Below, piece by piece: positions 32,170 through 42,917 of a stretch of 64,000 nt of DNA. Position numbers and translations under genes: made by a program. Origin of the DNA: Polynucleobacter aenigmaticus (GTDB lineage Bacteria; Pseudomonadota; Gammaproteobacteria; Burkholderiales; Burkholderiaceae). Numbering within the stretch: position 1 is the stretch's first letter; every line of letters starts with the position of its first letter. The notes under the pieces are model-generated. The model had not been told where the DNA came from, did no database searches, and saw only the letters and a list, made by a program, of their open reading frames with translations. The DNA lies in NCBI RefSeq assembly GCF_002206635.1, contig NZ_NGUO01000011.1, positions 93,731 through 157,730 of the forward strand, in the 5' to 3' direction.

Positions 32170-33080
32170 GTAATAACTCCAATCCTAATTATTTCCGCTT
32201 GGGCATTTTTGTCCTAGCGGCAATTGGTGCACTACTTACCATTGTGTTGATCTTTGGTTCTGGACAGATCTTTAAAAAATCATTCATGATTGAAACCTAT
32301 ATCAAGCAATCGGTGACGGGTTTGGATGCTGGTGCAGCAGTGCGTTTTCGGGGTGTCAAGATTGGTCAGGTTACTTCGATTAGCTTATCTGGTGATGTCT
32401 ATGAAAGAGAAATACCGATGCCACAGCGTCGGGAGTATGTTGTCGTGCGGATGCAAATCTTTGGCGACAAGATTGAGCTAAGTCATTTACAGATTTACCT
32501 GAAAGATAACCTGCGTGCCCGCATTAAGTCTATGGGTATTACGGGGGTTAATTATGTGGAATTTGATTTTTATGCAAGTGCGGCCCAATATGCCCCACTC
32601 CCATACTCATGGGAGTCCGAGTATCCGGTCGTTCCGTCCATGCCCAACCAAGCGGATGAAATTATTTCCGGCATTCAAAAACTCATCGGTGCATTAAATG
32701 AAATGGATGTGGATGGGACTCAAAAGAAATTTGATGCGCTCTTGGGTAACCTCAATAAGCTCATGGCAGGTGATGGTAAAGATAATTCTGGTCTTATTCA
32801 CTCAGTCAAGGATCTAAATATATTGCTAGACCGCATTGCTAAAGTGACCGATAAGGATCAGCTCAATATCTTGATGCGTGAATTGGTCGCAGCCATGGTT
32901 TCTTTGCGTCAAACTGTGACCAGCGTTCAAGGGGATACGACTGCCACCTTAGAGAACTTACGTCAAGCAAGCGAGCAGTTAAATGAATTTACCCGCGTAG
33001 CTAGCCAATCACCATCCACTTTAATCTGGGGTGAGCCTCCTGCACGTATTACGCCCCCGATGAATGGAGCTCAAAAATGA
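32166..33080 (+). CDS. MlaD family (MCE domain) lipid transport protein
   Basis: 304 residues. One N-terminal membrane anchor (LGIFVLAAIGALLTIVLIFGSG) is followed by an MCE domain (about 38-120, TGLDAGAAVRFRGVKIGQVTSISL) and a long helical C-terminal part (about 160-280). MCE proteins form the periplasmic ring that carries lipids. The start overlaps the ATPase stop by 4 bp. Confidence 0.93.
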   Translation: MSNNSNPNYFRLGIFVLAAIGALLTIVLIFGSGQIFKKSFMIETYIKQSVTGLDAGAAVRFRGVKIGQVTSISLSGDVYEREIPMPQRREYVVVRMQIFGDKIELSHLQIYLKDNLRARIKSMGITGVNYVEFDFYASAAQYAPLPYSWESEYPVVPSMPNQADEIISGIQKLIGALNEMDVDGTQKKFDALLGNLNKLMAGDGKDNSGLIHSVKDLNILLDRIAKVTDKDQLNILMRELVAAMVSLRQTVTSVQGDTTATLENLRQASEQLNEFTRVASQSPSTLIWGEPPARITPPMNGAQK

Positions 33081-33727
33081 GAATCCAGACCATGAAAAAC
33101 TTCGCTAAGCTTGCCGCTGTTGGCTTGATCATGACTGCTTTAAGTGCCTGCTCTCTGCCCAAGAGACCCGCACTAGAGGCAGCCAGTTGGATGGTAGCGC
33201 CAGAGCGAACCGGCGCACCTTATAAGCCGCGAACAGATCTTTGGCTCAAGATGGGCCCCGTAACTACAACCCCTCCATTTGATGGCAAGTCTTTGATCTA
33301 CCGTTTAGGTGATCAACGCTACGAAAAAGATTTCTACAACATTTACTCTGCACTACCAAATGAGATGGTGGGTAATGCCACACGTCAGTGGATGAACAGC
33401 GCCCAAATCTTTTCAATGACAGTGGGGCAGGGAAATGGCTTCTTCCCGTATTACATCTTGCAGATTTCTGTAGAAGAGTTTTATGGTGACTATCGCGTCC
33501 GTCCTGAGGCTGTGGTATCAGTAGAGTTTTTCTTGACCGCTACCGATCCTCAAAAGCGTAATCCTGTGATTGGCAAAAATCGCTATACAAAGAGAATCGC
33601 ACTTAAAGACAATACCCCTCAAGCATTGGCGTTAGGTCAGCAAGAGGCCTTGGCCCAAATTCTGAAGGAGTATGAGCTTGTGCTTTATAAATATGCGGGT
33701 AACCTGCCCCCACCTCTAGGGCAGTAG
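33077..33727 (+). CDS. ABC-type transport auxiliary lipoprotein (PqiC-like)
   Basis: 216 residues with a lipobox (MTALSAC, about residue 25 modified) and the ABC_trans_aux type domain (WLKMGPVTTTPPFDGKSLIYRLG). Such lipoproteins sit in the outer membrane and dock MCE assemblies. Its presence in place of MlaC sets this operon apart from classical Mla. The start overlaps the mlaD stop by 4 bp; an in-frame ATG at 33092 is also possible. Confidence 0.88.
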   Translation: MRIQTMKNFAKLAAVGLIMTALSACSLPKRPALEAASWMVAPERTGAPYKPRTDLWLKMGPVTTTPPFDGKSLIYRLGDQRYEKDFYNIYSALPNEMVGNATRQWMNSAQIFSMTVGQGNGFFPYYILQISVEEFYGDYRVRPEAVVSVEFFLTATDPQKRNPVIGKNRYTKRIALKDNTPQALALGQQEALAQILKEYELVLYKYAGNLPPPLGQ

Positions 33728-33770
33728 TCATTCTGGAATTGCAGTACCTATAAAAAAAGATGGAGAAGAC

Positions 33771-34556
33771 ATGGATTTAGGGCTCAAAGGCAAGGTTGCT
33801 TTGGTGATGGCATCGAGCCGTGGTTTAGGCCAGGCAATGGCAGTATCTCTGGCACGTGAAGGCGTCAAGGTAGCGGTGACTGGACGTAATGCGGAAGGCC
33901 TTAAAAAATCAGTGGAGTTAATTGAGGCTGCTGGCGGTAAAGCCCTGGCTTTAAGCTGGGACTTGAGTGATAACTCAGTCATTGACGCCTTGGTGTCTAA
34001 AGTAGAGCAAGAATTGGGTCCAATTGATATCTTAATCAACAACACTGGTGGGCCAGCACCAACCCCTGCCGCAGGACAAGATCCAGTCCTCTGGCAAAAG
34101 AGTTTTAATGACATGGTTCTATCGCTCATTAGCATTACTGATCGAGTTCTACCGGGAATGCGTCAGCGTAAGTGGGGCCGCATTATTACCAGCACCACCT
34201 CTGGCGCTATTGCCCCCATTAAAAATCTAGCGATTTCTAACACTTTACGAGCAGCGCTACTAGCGTGGTCTAAAACCTTGGCGGCAGAGGTTGCTGCTGA
34301 AGGCATTACCGTAAACGTCATCATGCCGGGGCGTGTGGCAACAGATCGATTGCGCCAGCTTGATGAGGCACGTGCCCAACGTGAAAACGTGAGTTATGAC
34401 TCAGTAGTACAGGCCAGCTTGAAACAGATTCCCATGGGACGTTATGGTGATCCACAGGAGTATGGCGATACAGCTGCATTTTTAGCCAGTCAAAACGCTT
34501 CCTTTATCACTGGGTCAGTGATCCGTGTTGATGGTGGTCAAATACAAGCAATTTAA
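33771..34556 (+). CDS. SDR family oxidoreductase lacking the canonical YxxxK
   Basis: 261 residues of Rossmann fold: VMASSRGLGQAMA (cofactor loop), LINNTGG and the C-terminal SVIRVDGGQ. Where classical SDRs have Tyr-x-x-x-Lys, this protein reads SNTLR in NLAISNTLRAALLAWSKTLA, so the Tyr and Lys are replaced. I recall a 3-oxoacyl-ACP-reductase-like group with this change, whose reaction is unclear. It lies between the lipid operon and the FtsX-like gene. Confidence 0.88.
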   Translation: MDLGLKGKVALVMASSRGLGQAMAVSLAREGVKVAVTGRNAEGLKKSVELIEAAGGKALALSWDLSDNSVIDALVSKVEQELGPIDILINNTGGPAPTPAAGQDPVLWQKSFNDMVLSLISITDRVLPGMRQRKWGRIITSTTSGAIAPIKNLAISNTLRAALLAWSKTLAAEVAAEGITVNVIMPGRVATDRLRQLDEARAQRENVSYDSVVQASLKQIPMGRYGDPQEYGDTAAFLASQNASFITGSVIRVDGGQIQAI

Positions 34557-34561
34557 TCGCA

Positions 34562-37039
34562 GTGCTAGCTAGCTTCTTTCAGGGTATTCGGCGAGATTTT
34601 CGATCCAAGGAGTTGGTAGCGCTGCTGCTTGCGCTTACCCTCTCTGTGGCAGCCTTATCAAGCGTCAGTTTTTTGGCTGACCGGATGCAGCGGGCTTTTC
34701 AGTTGGATGCCCGCCAACTACTCGCAGCAGATTTACTGCTAGTAGCCGATCAGCCATTGCCCGAGCGCTTTATTCAGGAAGCAAAAGATAGACAGCTGAA
34801 CCTTGCCCAAACCATTGTCTTTCCGAGTATGGCAACGGTTGGTGCGCAAAGCAAGCTAGCCTCCTTAAAGGCGGTTAGTAAGGAATATCCACTACGTGGC
34901 CAACTGCAGGTTTCCTCTTTATTGCCAGACTTAACCCCACCTATGGGTTCTGTCTGGGTTGACCCTGCCATGCTTGCTAGCTTAAATACCAAGCTTGGTG
35001 ACCACATGTCTTTGGGGGACAAGCAATTTGTCATCGCTGGCGTTATAGAGCGCGAGCTAGATCGCGGTGCTGGGTTTATGAACTTCGCACCACGCGTCAT
35101 GATGTCGCTTGAGGACTTGCCCGCCACAGGCCTTATTGGCCTGGGTAGTCGCGTAACTTATCGATTGCTATTGGCAGGAGAGGGCTCCGCAATCTCGGCT
35201 TATGAGGCATGGGCTACGAAATGGATTGACTCTGAGGGCTTACGAGGATTACGCATAGAGACCCTAGAAAATGCGCAACCCATCATGCGTAAAACATTGG
35301 AGCGGGCAGAGCGATTCTTATCTTTGGTTGCCTTGCTGACAGCGATGGTAGCTGCCGTAGCAATTGCTTTATCAGCCCGTCGTTATGTTCTCAAGCAAGC
35401 AGATGTGTGTGCTGTCATGAAATGCTTAGGTGCAAGCCAAAATACAATTCTGATAAACCAAATAAAAATATTGACCAGTCTTAGCTTGTTAGCCGCTATC
35501 GCTGGCGCTGTTATCGGGTACGGAGTGCAAGAAGTTTTAATGCGCATTTTGGGTAATTTAGTCATGGCTAATTTGCCCTCGGTATCTATTTGGCCTGTGG
35601 CGTGGAGCATACTGTTTTCTTCTTTTTTGCTGGTGGGTTTTGCAGGTCCCCCACTATTAAGTCTAGTGACGATTTCACCTGTACGACTCATTCGAAAAGA
35701 ACTTGGGACAGTCAACATTAAGGTGCTTTGGGTTGCATTTTTTGAGATCTTCACCTGCTTAGCGTTAATTGCGATGGCAGCTAGGGACTGGAAACTGGCA
35801 TCTTGGGTAGGGCTGAGTTTTGGCCTGGCAATTTGCCTCTTTGCTCTGGTGTCTTGGCTATCGTTGCGGCTATTAAATGCACTCTTTTCTAAATGGAGTG
35901 CTAAAAGTTTCGCCTTGCGTTTTGCATTAACTGCGCAAGCGCGTCGCTCCGGATTTGCAGTGATGCAAATTACCGCTTTAGGTATTGCATTGATGGCCTT
36001 GCTGCTCATCCTCATGCTTCGACAGGATTTATTAGCTACTTGGCAGGGGAATATTCCAGTAGATGCGCCAAATCGTTTCATGATTAATATTCAGGATGAT
36101 CAAAAGCTAAGTATTGCCAAATCCCTAGCTGATGCAGGAATAGCAAAGCCTAGTTTTAGTCCAATGGTGAGGGCACGCCTAATTGAGGTAAATGGAAAAT
36201 CCATCGGCCCCAATGATTATGTTGATGAGAATGCGCGCCGTTTAGTCGATCGAGAATTTAACCTCTCTTATACCGATCAATTGCCTGAGGGCAATCGGAT
36301 TACTACGGGTAAATGGATTGCAGGAAGTGCGCCGCAAGTTTCGTTAGAAGTAGGTATTGCCAAGACCTTAAAGCTGAAGCTTGGTGATCAAATGACTTTT
36401 GAGCTTGCCGGAGAAAGAGTTGTCGCGCCAATCACCTCTTTGCGCAAGTTGGATTGGGGTTCCATGAAGGTGAACTTCTTTGTCATCATGCCACCCGCCA
36501 TGCTAGCTGAGATGCCGCAATCCTGGATTACTTCCTACTACCAAAGCGCTGCGATTGAGGGGCTCGACTATGAGCTCGCGCAGACCTATCCCAACTTAAC
36601 TATTGTGGATGTTGCAACTTCACTACGTCAAATTCAAGATGTGCTAGATCGCTTGTCCTCTGTCTTGGGCCTACTGTTTACCTTTACGATCGCTGCCGCT
36701 GTTCTAGTTTTGGTTGCTGCGATTGCCGCCACTCAGGATGAGCGCTTTCGAAGTGCTGCATTACTCAAGGCGGTAGGTGGATCGCGTCATTTGCTTGGAA
36801 GGATTGCCCTGACTGAGCTCTTGGTCATTGGTGTTCTGGCGGGTGCTTTGGCGGGTTTAGCGGCTGGAATAGCAGCTTGGGCACTGGGCCGCTTTGTATT
36901 GGAGATTGAGTTCCATGCGTTCGCACAGTCTTTAGTGATGGGTATTGTCTTTGGTGTAGCGGCGTGCCTCTTAGCGGGCTATCGCTTTCAGAGAAGAATT
37001 CAAAGCGCTACCGCAATGGAGTGTTTGCGCGAGATCTAG
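34562..37039 (+). CDS. FtsX-like ABC transporter permease (YbbP type)
   Basis: 825 residues starting at GTG, 5 bp after the SDR stop. It has an N-terminal helix, a MacB-like periplasmic domain, three helices near 255-365 (SLVALLTAMVAAVAIALS), a middle group near 385-475, a second periplasmic domain and final helices (SVLGLLFTFTIAAAVLVLVAAIAATQDERF). This double-FtsX layout fits the YbbP group. Its ATPase partner (YbbA-like) is not adjacent, so it must be encoded elsewhere. Confidence 0.85.
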   Translation: MLASFFQGIRRDFRSKELVALLLALTLSVAALSSVSFLADRMQRAFQLDARQLLAADLLLVADQPLPERFIQEAKDRQLNLAQTIVFPSMATVGAQSKLASLKAVSKEYPLRGQLQVSSLLPDLTPPMGSVWVDPAMLASLNTKLGDHMSLGDKQFVIAGVIERELDRGAGFMNFAPRVMMSLEDLPATGLIGLGSRVTYRLLLAGEGSAISAYEAWATKWIDSEGLRGLRIETLENAQPIMRKTLERAERFLSLVALLTAMVAAVAIALSARRYVLKQADVCAVMKCLGASQNTILINQIKILTSLSLLAAIAGAVIGYGVQEVLMRILGNLVMANLPSVSIWPVAWSILFSSFLLVGFAGPPLLSLVTISPVRLIRKELGTVNIKVLWVAFFEIFTCLALIAMAARDWKLASWVGLSFGLAICLFALVSWLSLRLLNALFSKWSAKSFALRFALTAQARRSGFAVMQITALGIALMALLLILMLRQDLLATWQGNIPVDAPNRFMINIQDDQKLSIAKSLADAGIAKPSFSPMVRARLIEVNGKSIGPNDYVDENARRLVDREFNLSYTDQLPEGNRITTGKWIAGSAPQVSLEVGIAKTLKLKLGDQMTFELAGERVVAPITSLRKLDWGSMKVNFFVIMPPAMLAEMPQSWITSYYQSAAIEGLDYELAQTYPNLTIVDVATSLRQIQDVLDRLSSVLGLLFTFTIAAAVLVLVAAIAATQDERFRSAALLKAVGGSRHLLGRIALTELLVIGVLAGALAGLAAGIAAWALGRFVLEIEFHAFAQSLVMGIVFGVAACLLAGYRFQRRIQSATAMECLREI

Positions 37040-37073
37040 AGTTCCTGGGCGTCTGGTAATCCTGATTGGGAAA

Positions 37074-37613
37074 TTAAGTGAGTGTCACCAAGTTCTTGGG
37101 CAGCTCTATTAATCTCGTTCTGCCAAAACGATCTGGCAGACTTTGGCGAAGGAGGGGATTCACTCGATCCAAGTAGATACTGAGTGGCCACAGAAATAAA
37201 GCCACAGTAAATAGCATTTCAATGATTTGCCATTTCTGCAATTCAAAAAGCCATTGCAAAAGAACGCACGGCACAATCCACAATGACCCAAAGACATAGC
37301 GCCAAATGGCTTGTCTACGGGTTAAGTTATACCCGCCTGAACCAATCATCCGCACTCGCCAAGTTTGCATGGCCAATGTTTGTCCTGATTTGGTCCAGTA
37401 CCAAACAAAGTAAATACCAAGAACTACATAAAGATAGAGGAAGGTGAGCCAACTTGGTAGAGAGATGCCAAATAAAATGCCTAAACCTAAATTGGGGACC
37501 AAGAAGGTGAGTGCGATTACACCTAAGAGAACTAGTTGTTCGTAAAGAGCACAAGATACGCGTCGCCAAAATTGCGGGGCAGGTAAGGCGTTTAATTCAG
37601 CAGGAGTAATCAA
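37074..37613 (-). CDS. RDD family membrane protein
   Basis: 179 residues with several membrane helices and the RDD signature features: FWRRVSCALYEQLVLLGVIALTF at the N-terminus, SGQTLAMQTWRVRMIG and LDRVNPLLRQSLPDRFGRTRLI at the end. Function is unknown for most members. It is the last gene of the minus-strand run with the sigma factor. Confidence 0.88.
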   Translation of the reverse strand: MITPAELNALPAPQFWRRVSCALYEQLVLLGVIALTFLVPNLGLGILFGISLPSWLTFLYLYVVLGIYFVWYWTKSGQTLAMQTWRVRMIGSGGYNLTRRQAIWRYVFGSLWIVPCVLLQWLFELQKWQIIEMLFTVALFLWPLSIYLDRVNPLLRQSLPDRFGRTRLIELPKNLVTLT

Positions 37614-37626
37614 GGCTTGGGGATTC

Positions 37627-38265
37627 TTAGGGATTGCCTGTGCTGTTATCGGAGCTGGCGCTGGGTGCTGAAACTTCGGGAGCGGGAGCGGGAGGGCTGC
37701 TTGCTGGAAGAGTTGGCGCTAGATTGGATTTTTGTGTGATCGGGTGTTGCTGCAATGTGGGCGCGCTGACAGCTGTTGGTTTTTTCTTATTGACCTCAGC
37801 TTGAGCTAATTTCTTCTTTTGCTCATCGCTGAGTTTTTGATAGGCACTCCAAGCTTCTGCTTTTTTCTCTGCAGGGAACTTGAGGCTGCTTAAGTAGTTC
37901 TCTCGCGCCACGCGACGGTCTTTTTGGGAGAGATTGGACCAGCTAGTCATGCGCGACTGCAGACGTTGTTGATCTGCTTCACTCATTCTTGGGTATAGGT
38001 TAGCGACCTGCATCCACTTCTTGCGACTATCTGGGAGCATGTAATCCCAATCGTCTTCTAGTGGGGCCAGGATTTTTTGCTGCTCCAGCTTAAGTCCTTC
38101 CCAAGTACCATCCGGCTTTTTCTCGGGAATGCCGGTAGTTTTTCCATGAGCGCCTGAGGAGCTTTGGGCTAATGCGTTGGCAGATAATCCAAGTGCACCC
38201 AAGGTCAACATCAGTGATGAACTGATGAAGAGCGCTGCACAACAAGAGCGTAAGTTTTTTAGCAT
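37627..38265 (-). CDS. DUF3106 family exported protein
   Basis: 212 residues with a signal peptide (LTLGALGLSANALA) and a helical domain typical of DUF3106: LAPLEDDWDYMLPDSRKKWMQVANLYPRMSEADQQRLQSRM. The C-terminus is proline and alanine rich. Function unknown. Its gene sits with DUF3619 and the sigma factor, suggesting a role in envelope stress. Confidence 0.85.
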   Translation of the reverse strand: MLKNLRSCCAALFISSSLMLTLGALGLSANALAQSSSGAHGKTTGIPEKKPDGTWEGLKLEQQKILAPLEDDWDYMLPDSRKKWMQVANLYPRMSEADQQRLQSRMTSWSNLSQKDRRVARENYLSSLKFPAEKKAEAWSAYQKLSDEQKKKLAQAEVNKKKPTAVSAPTLQQHPITQKSNLAPTLPASSPPAPAPEVSAPSASSDNSTGNP

Positions 38266-38290
38266 GCGCTAATGAGGCTCAGTGTTGGAT

Positions 38291-38758
38291 TTAGGAAGGT
38301 GATTTGGATGAATCCAAGCTATCTTGCTCTGAATCAGCAAGGGGGCCATTTTTTAGGAAACCCAGAAAGCCGCTGTCAGCATAAGCATCGGGCGGGACAT
38401 CATCGGTCAAGAGAGCAACATCTAATTCAGCGATGTCGTTGATACGTGAATCCTGTTGCCATTGGGCAATGCCAATGAGGCCAAATACGAGAACAACGAG
38501 TGGGGCAACCCAACCTACGTTATCCCAAAATGAGCGTGACCCTACAGACCAGTTTCCAGTGGAATTGGCCAGAACATGCTGCTGAATACGCACTTTCTCG
38601 GGTTTCTTGAGGGATAACGCCTTCAAGCGAGCCGCATAAAGGCGATCTTTAACACTCGCTGGCAGGGATTGGGATCCTTGACGAAGCAGGGCGGCAGTAG
38701 CTAGACCAAACTGGTCGGCTTCTGTGGAGTTTAAGAGGTCTTCATTATTGCGGTTCAC
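38291..38758 (-). CDS. DUF3619 family protein, possible anti-sigma partner
   Basis: 155 residues: a cytoplasmic N-terminal part (TAALLRQGSQSLPASVKDRLYAAR), one membrane helix (VGWVAPLVVLVFGLIGIAQW, about 85-105) and an acidic tail. The start overlaps the sigma factor stop by 4 bp. A single-pass protein directly after an ECF sigma factor is often its anti-sigma factor; here that is inference. Confidence 0.8.
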   Translation of the reverse strand: MNRNNEDLLNSTEADQFGLATAALLRQGSQSLPASVKDRLYAARLKALSLKKPEKVRIQQHVLANSTGNWSVGSRSFWDNVGWVAPLVVLVFGLIGIAQWQQDSRINDIAELDVALLTDDVPPDAYADSGFLGFLKNGPLADSEQDSLDSSKSPS

Positions 38759-39324
38759 AGCGTAATTCCTTTTAATTTCAATGCTTTAGCTAGAGCCTGG
38801 GTGGCTCTTGAGCAGTGGGTTTTGACACTTCCCTCGCTACAACTCATGGCAAGGGCTGTTTCAGTAATACTCAGCTCATCCCAATAACGCATCAGGAAGG
38901 CTTCTCGTTGACGGGCAGGCAATTTTGATATTTCTGACTCTAAAGCCTGCAACAGCTGGCTTCGTTCCAGCTTATGTGCCCCATCTTGGTGAATTTCACT
39001 GTCATCTGGAGCTGAAAGCGACTCTAAGGGGTCAAAATCATCGTTTTCATCGGATTTCTTGCCCATATTGGAGAAGAGGGTCACCCAGGTATTTCTTACC
39101 TTCTGACGCCTAAAATGGTCATGAATACGGTTTTGGAGAATTCTGGTGAAAACCAAGGGAAGTTCTGTAGCTGGACGATCACCGTATTTTTCAGCCAACT
39201 TAATCATGGCGTCCTGAACAATATCGAGAGCGGCATCGTCATCGCGCACAGCATATACCGCCTGCTTGAAAGCGCGCTGCTCAACACTGCTCAGAAAGTC
39301 AGAAAGTTCTTGGGGTGAAGCCAT
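38755..39324 (-). CDS. ECF-type RNA polymerase sigma factor
   Basis: 189 residues. Region 2 is AVRDDDAALDIVQDAMIKLAEKYG and FTRILQNRIHDHFRRQKVR; region 4 is LPARQREAFLMRYWDELSITETALAMSCSEGSVKTHCSRA. The linker is acidic. The first gene of a four-gene minus-strand operon, divergent from ilvB. It directs transcription of an unknown regulon. Confidence 0.92.
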   Translation of the reverse strand: MASPQELSDFLSSVEQRAFKQAVYAVRDDDAALDIVQDAMIKLAEKYGDRPATELPLVFTRILQNRIHDHFRRQKVRNTWVTLFSNMGKKSDENDDFDPLESLSAPDDSEIHQDGAHKLERSQLLQALESEISKLPARQREAFLMRYWDELSITETALAMSCSEGSVKTHCSRATQALAKALKLKGITL

Positions 39325-39353
39325 TCAGTTGATTAGACCTGAATCAGATGGAA

Positions 39354-39383
39354 TTGGTTGATTTTAGGGGATTGCTATAGAAT
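39354..39383 (+). promoter_or_regulatory. Candidate promoter for ilvBNC
   Basis: TTGGTT (39354-39359) and TAGAAT (39378-39383) with an 18-bp spacer, about 135 bp before ilvB. The leader between them and ilvB shows no leucine- or valine-rich peptide of the attenuator kind. Confidence 0.45.
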
Positions 39384-39517
39384 GTAGGGCTTACTACCTA
39401 GAATCTCATTCAAGAAGTGGTTTTTTCCGGTAGCAGCGCCGTTCGAACTCAGGCCACAAGCAAGAGACAGAGCAGACCAAACAATTTTTTGCCGAAAATT
39501 GCAAAGGACGAAAGAAA

Positions 39518-41305
39518 ATGAATACAAGCAGCGCCGAATTTTTAGCTTCTAAAGCTAATCAAGAGACAACAAATCCAAATTCCGTAGAGGCTCCACCAGA
39601 GATGATTGGTGCCGAGATGCTCGTGCAAGCTTTGCACAAAGAGGGGGTTGAGTTCGTTTGGGGTTACCCAGGCGGATCCGTTCTCTTTATCTACGATGAA
39701 ATTTTTAAGCAAGACAAGTTTGAGCACATTCTGGTTCGTCATGAGCAAGCAGCAGTTCATGCGGCCGATGGCTATGCGCGAGCAACCGGTAAGGTTGGTG
39801 TTGCCTTAGTTACTTCGGGTCCTGGTGTAACGAACGCGGTTACTGGAATTGCTACTGCCTATACCGACTCGATCCCTATGGTGATCATCAGCGGTAACGT
39901 ACCTACTTACGCTATTGGTGAAGATGCTTTCCAAGAGGCGGATACCGTTGGTATTACTCGCCCAGTGGTAAAGCATAACTTCTTAGTAAAAGACGTAAGG
40001 GATCTTGCTTTAGTTATTAAGAAAGCCTTCCACATTGCACAAACAGGCCGTCCAGGACCGGTGTTGATTGATATCCCTAAGGATGTCTCAGCAGCCAAGG
40101 CGCCTTTTGTGTACCCAGAGACTTTGGAAATGCGTTCCTACAACCCCGTAGTAAAGGGTCATAGCGGACAAATTCGTAAAGCGGTTTCTTTGTTGCAAGA
40201 AGCAGAGCGCCCATACATCTATACCGGTGGTGGCGTGATCTTGGCTGATGCCGCTCCAGAATTAAAAGAGTTTGCTGATTTGCTCGGCTACCCAGTCACC
40301 AATACTCTGATGGGTCTTGGCGGCTTCCCAGGTACCAGTCCTCAGTTCTTGGGCATGTTGGGCATGCATGGTACCTACGAAGCTAATATGGCGATGCAAC
40401 ACAGTGATGTGTTGATTGCGATCGGCGCTCGTTTTGATGACCGCGTGATTGGTAATACCGCACACTTTGCTAGTCACCCACGCAAGATCATCCATATCGA
40501 TATTGATCCATCTGTGATTTCTAAGCGCGTTAAGGTAGATGTTCCTATTGTTGGCAACCTCAAAGAGGTCCTGCAAGAGATGACTGCCCAACTTAAAGCG
40601 GCTGGCCCACGTAAGAATGACGCTAAGTTAGCGGCATGGTGGGAACAGATTAACGAGTGGCGCAAAAAAGATTGCTTGAAGTATGACGAAGCATCACAAA
40701 TTGTCAAACCACAGTACGTAGTTCAAAAGTTGTGGGAACTCACTGGTGGTGATGCCTTTATTACCTCTGACGTTGGTCAGCATCAAATGTGGGCTGCACA
40801 GTTCTATAAATTTGATAAGCCACGTCGTTGGATCAACTCGGGTGGTCTTGGCACCATGGGTGTTGGCTTGCCATACGCCATGGGTATCAAGAAGGCATTT
40901 CCTGAGCAGGATGTTTTTGCCATCACTGGTGAAGGCTCGATTCAGATGTGTATTCAAGAGCTGTCCACCTGTAAGCAATACAACACACCTGTGAAGATCG
41001 TGTCCCTGAACAACCGTTACCTCGGTATGGTTCGTCAGTGGCAAGAGCTTACCTATAACAAGCGCTATTCCAGCTCCTACATGGACTCATTGCCTGACTT
41101 TGTTAAGCTGGCCGAGGCCTATGGTCACGTTGGTATGCGTATTGAGAAGAAGTCTGATGTTGAGGGCGCTCTCAAAGAGGCAATCCGCCTGAAAGATCGC
41201 ACTGTATTTATGGATTTCCAGACGGACCCAGAAGAAAACGTTTGGCCAATGGTTCAAGCGGGTAAGGGTATTACTGAAATGCTTTTGGGTAGCGAGGATC
41301 TCTAA
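39518..41305 (+). CDS. ilvB: Acetolactate synthase large subunit
   Basis: 595 residues. TPP-binding domains in order: the N-terminal PYR domain (GAEMLVQALHKEGVEFVWGYPGG, catalytic Glu in RHEQAAVHAADGYAR), the central FAD domain and the C-terminal PP domain with ITGEGSIQMCIQEL. It condenses pyruvate with pyruvate or 2-ketobutyrate, the first common step to valine, leucine and isoleucine. The start is preceded by a purine-rich stretch (GGACGAAAGAAA). Confidence 0.97.
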   Translation: MNTSSAEFLASKANQETTNPNSVEAPPEMIGAEMLVQALHKEGVEFVWGYPGGSVLFIYDEIFKQDKFEHILVRHEQAAVHAADGYARATGKVGVALVTSGPGVTNAVTGIATAYTDSIPMVIISGNVPTYAIGEDAFQEADTVGITRPVVKHNFLVKDVRDLALVIKKAFHIAQTGRPGPVLIDIPKDVSAAKAPFVYPETLEMRSYNPVVKGHSGQIRKAVSLLQEAERPYIYTGGGVILADAAPELKEFADLLGYPVTNTLMGLGGFPGTSPQFLGMLGMHGTYEANMAMQHSDVLIAIGARFDDRVIGNTAHFASHPRKIIHIDIDPSVISKRVKVDVPIVGNLKEVLQEMTAQLKAAGPRKNDAKLAAWWEQINEWRKKDCLKYDEASQIVKPQYVVQKLWELTGGDAFITSDVGQHQMWAAQFYKFDKPRRWINSGGLGTMGVGLPYAMGIKKAFPEQDVFAITGEGSIQMCIQELSTCKQYNTPVKIVSLNNRYLGMVRQWQELTYNKRYSSSYMDSLPDFVKLAEAYGHVGMRIEKKSDVEGALKEAIRLKDRTVFMDFQTDPEENVWPMVQAGKGITEMLLGSEDL

Positions 41306-41796
41306 TGCGACATATTATTTCTGTACTAATAGAGAACGAACCAGGTGCATTGTCACGCGTTGTGGGATTATTTTCTGCGCGTGGCTACAACATTGAAACC
41401 TTGAGTGTTGCGCCTACTGAAGATTCATCACTCTCCCGTATGACAATCGTAACGATCGGCTCAGAGGATGTGATTGAGCAGATTACTAAACACTTAAATC
41501 GCTTAGTTGAGGTGGTTAAGGTATTTGATTTGACTGAAGGTCCTCATATTGAGCGTGAGCTCATGATGATTAAAGTGCGCGCGGTAGGTAAAGAGCGTGA
41601 AGAGCTAAAAAGAACAACGGATATCTTCCGTGGTCGCATCATTGATGTGACTGACAAGAGTTACACCATTGAATTAACAGGTGATGGCGCCAAATTAGAC
41701 GCCTTTATTGATTCGATTGATCGTGCATCAATTCTGGAAACTGTCCGCTCGGGTGGTTCTGGTATTGGGCGCGGCGAACGCATCCTGAAGGTTTAA
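41305..41796 (+). CDS. ilvN: Acetolactate synthase small (regulatory) subunit
   Basis: 163 residues with an N-terminal ACT domain (HIISVLIENEPGALSRVVGLFSARGYNIETLSV) and the C-terminal ALS_ss domain. It binds valine and controls IlvB. The start overlaps the ilvB stop by one base. Confidence 0.97.
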   Translation: MRHIISVLIENEPGALSRVVGLFSARGYNIETLSVAPTEDSSLSRMTIVTIGSEDVIEQITKHLNRLVEVVKVFDLTEGPHIERELMMIKVRAVGKEREELKRTTDIFRGRIIDVTDKSYTIELTGDGAKLDAFIDSIDRASILETVRSGGSGIGRGERILKV

Positions 41797-41805
41797 TTTT
41801 TTTAA

Positions 41806-42864
<1,059 letters not shown>

Positions 42865-42917
42865 GCAAGCGGTAGGCAAGAAATTAACAGTAGTAACTAA
42901 AAAGGCTCAGAACAAAG

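Noticed and set aside
33728..34135. Minus-strand ORF opposite the SDR gene
   Set aside because: Shadow of the SDR reading frame, without family similarity or ribosome site.
35383..36081. Long minus-strand ORF inside the FtsX-like gene
   Set aside because: It lies wholly antisense to a well-supported permease gene, and its Lys/Arg/Ser-rich sequence matches no family.
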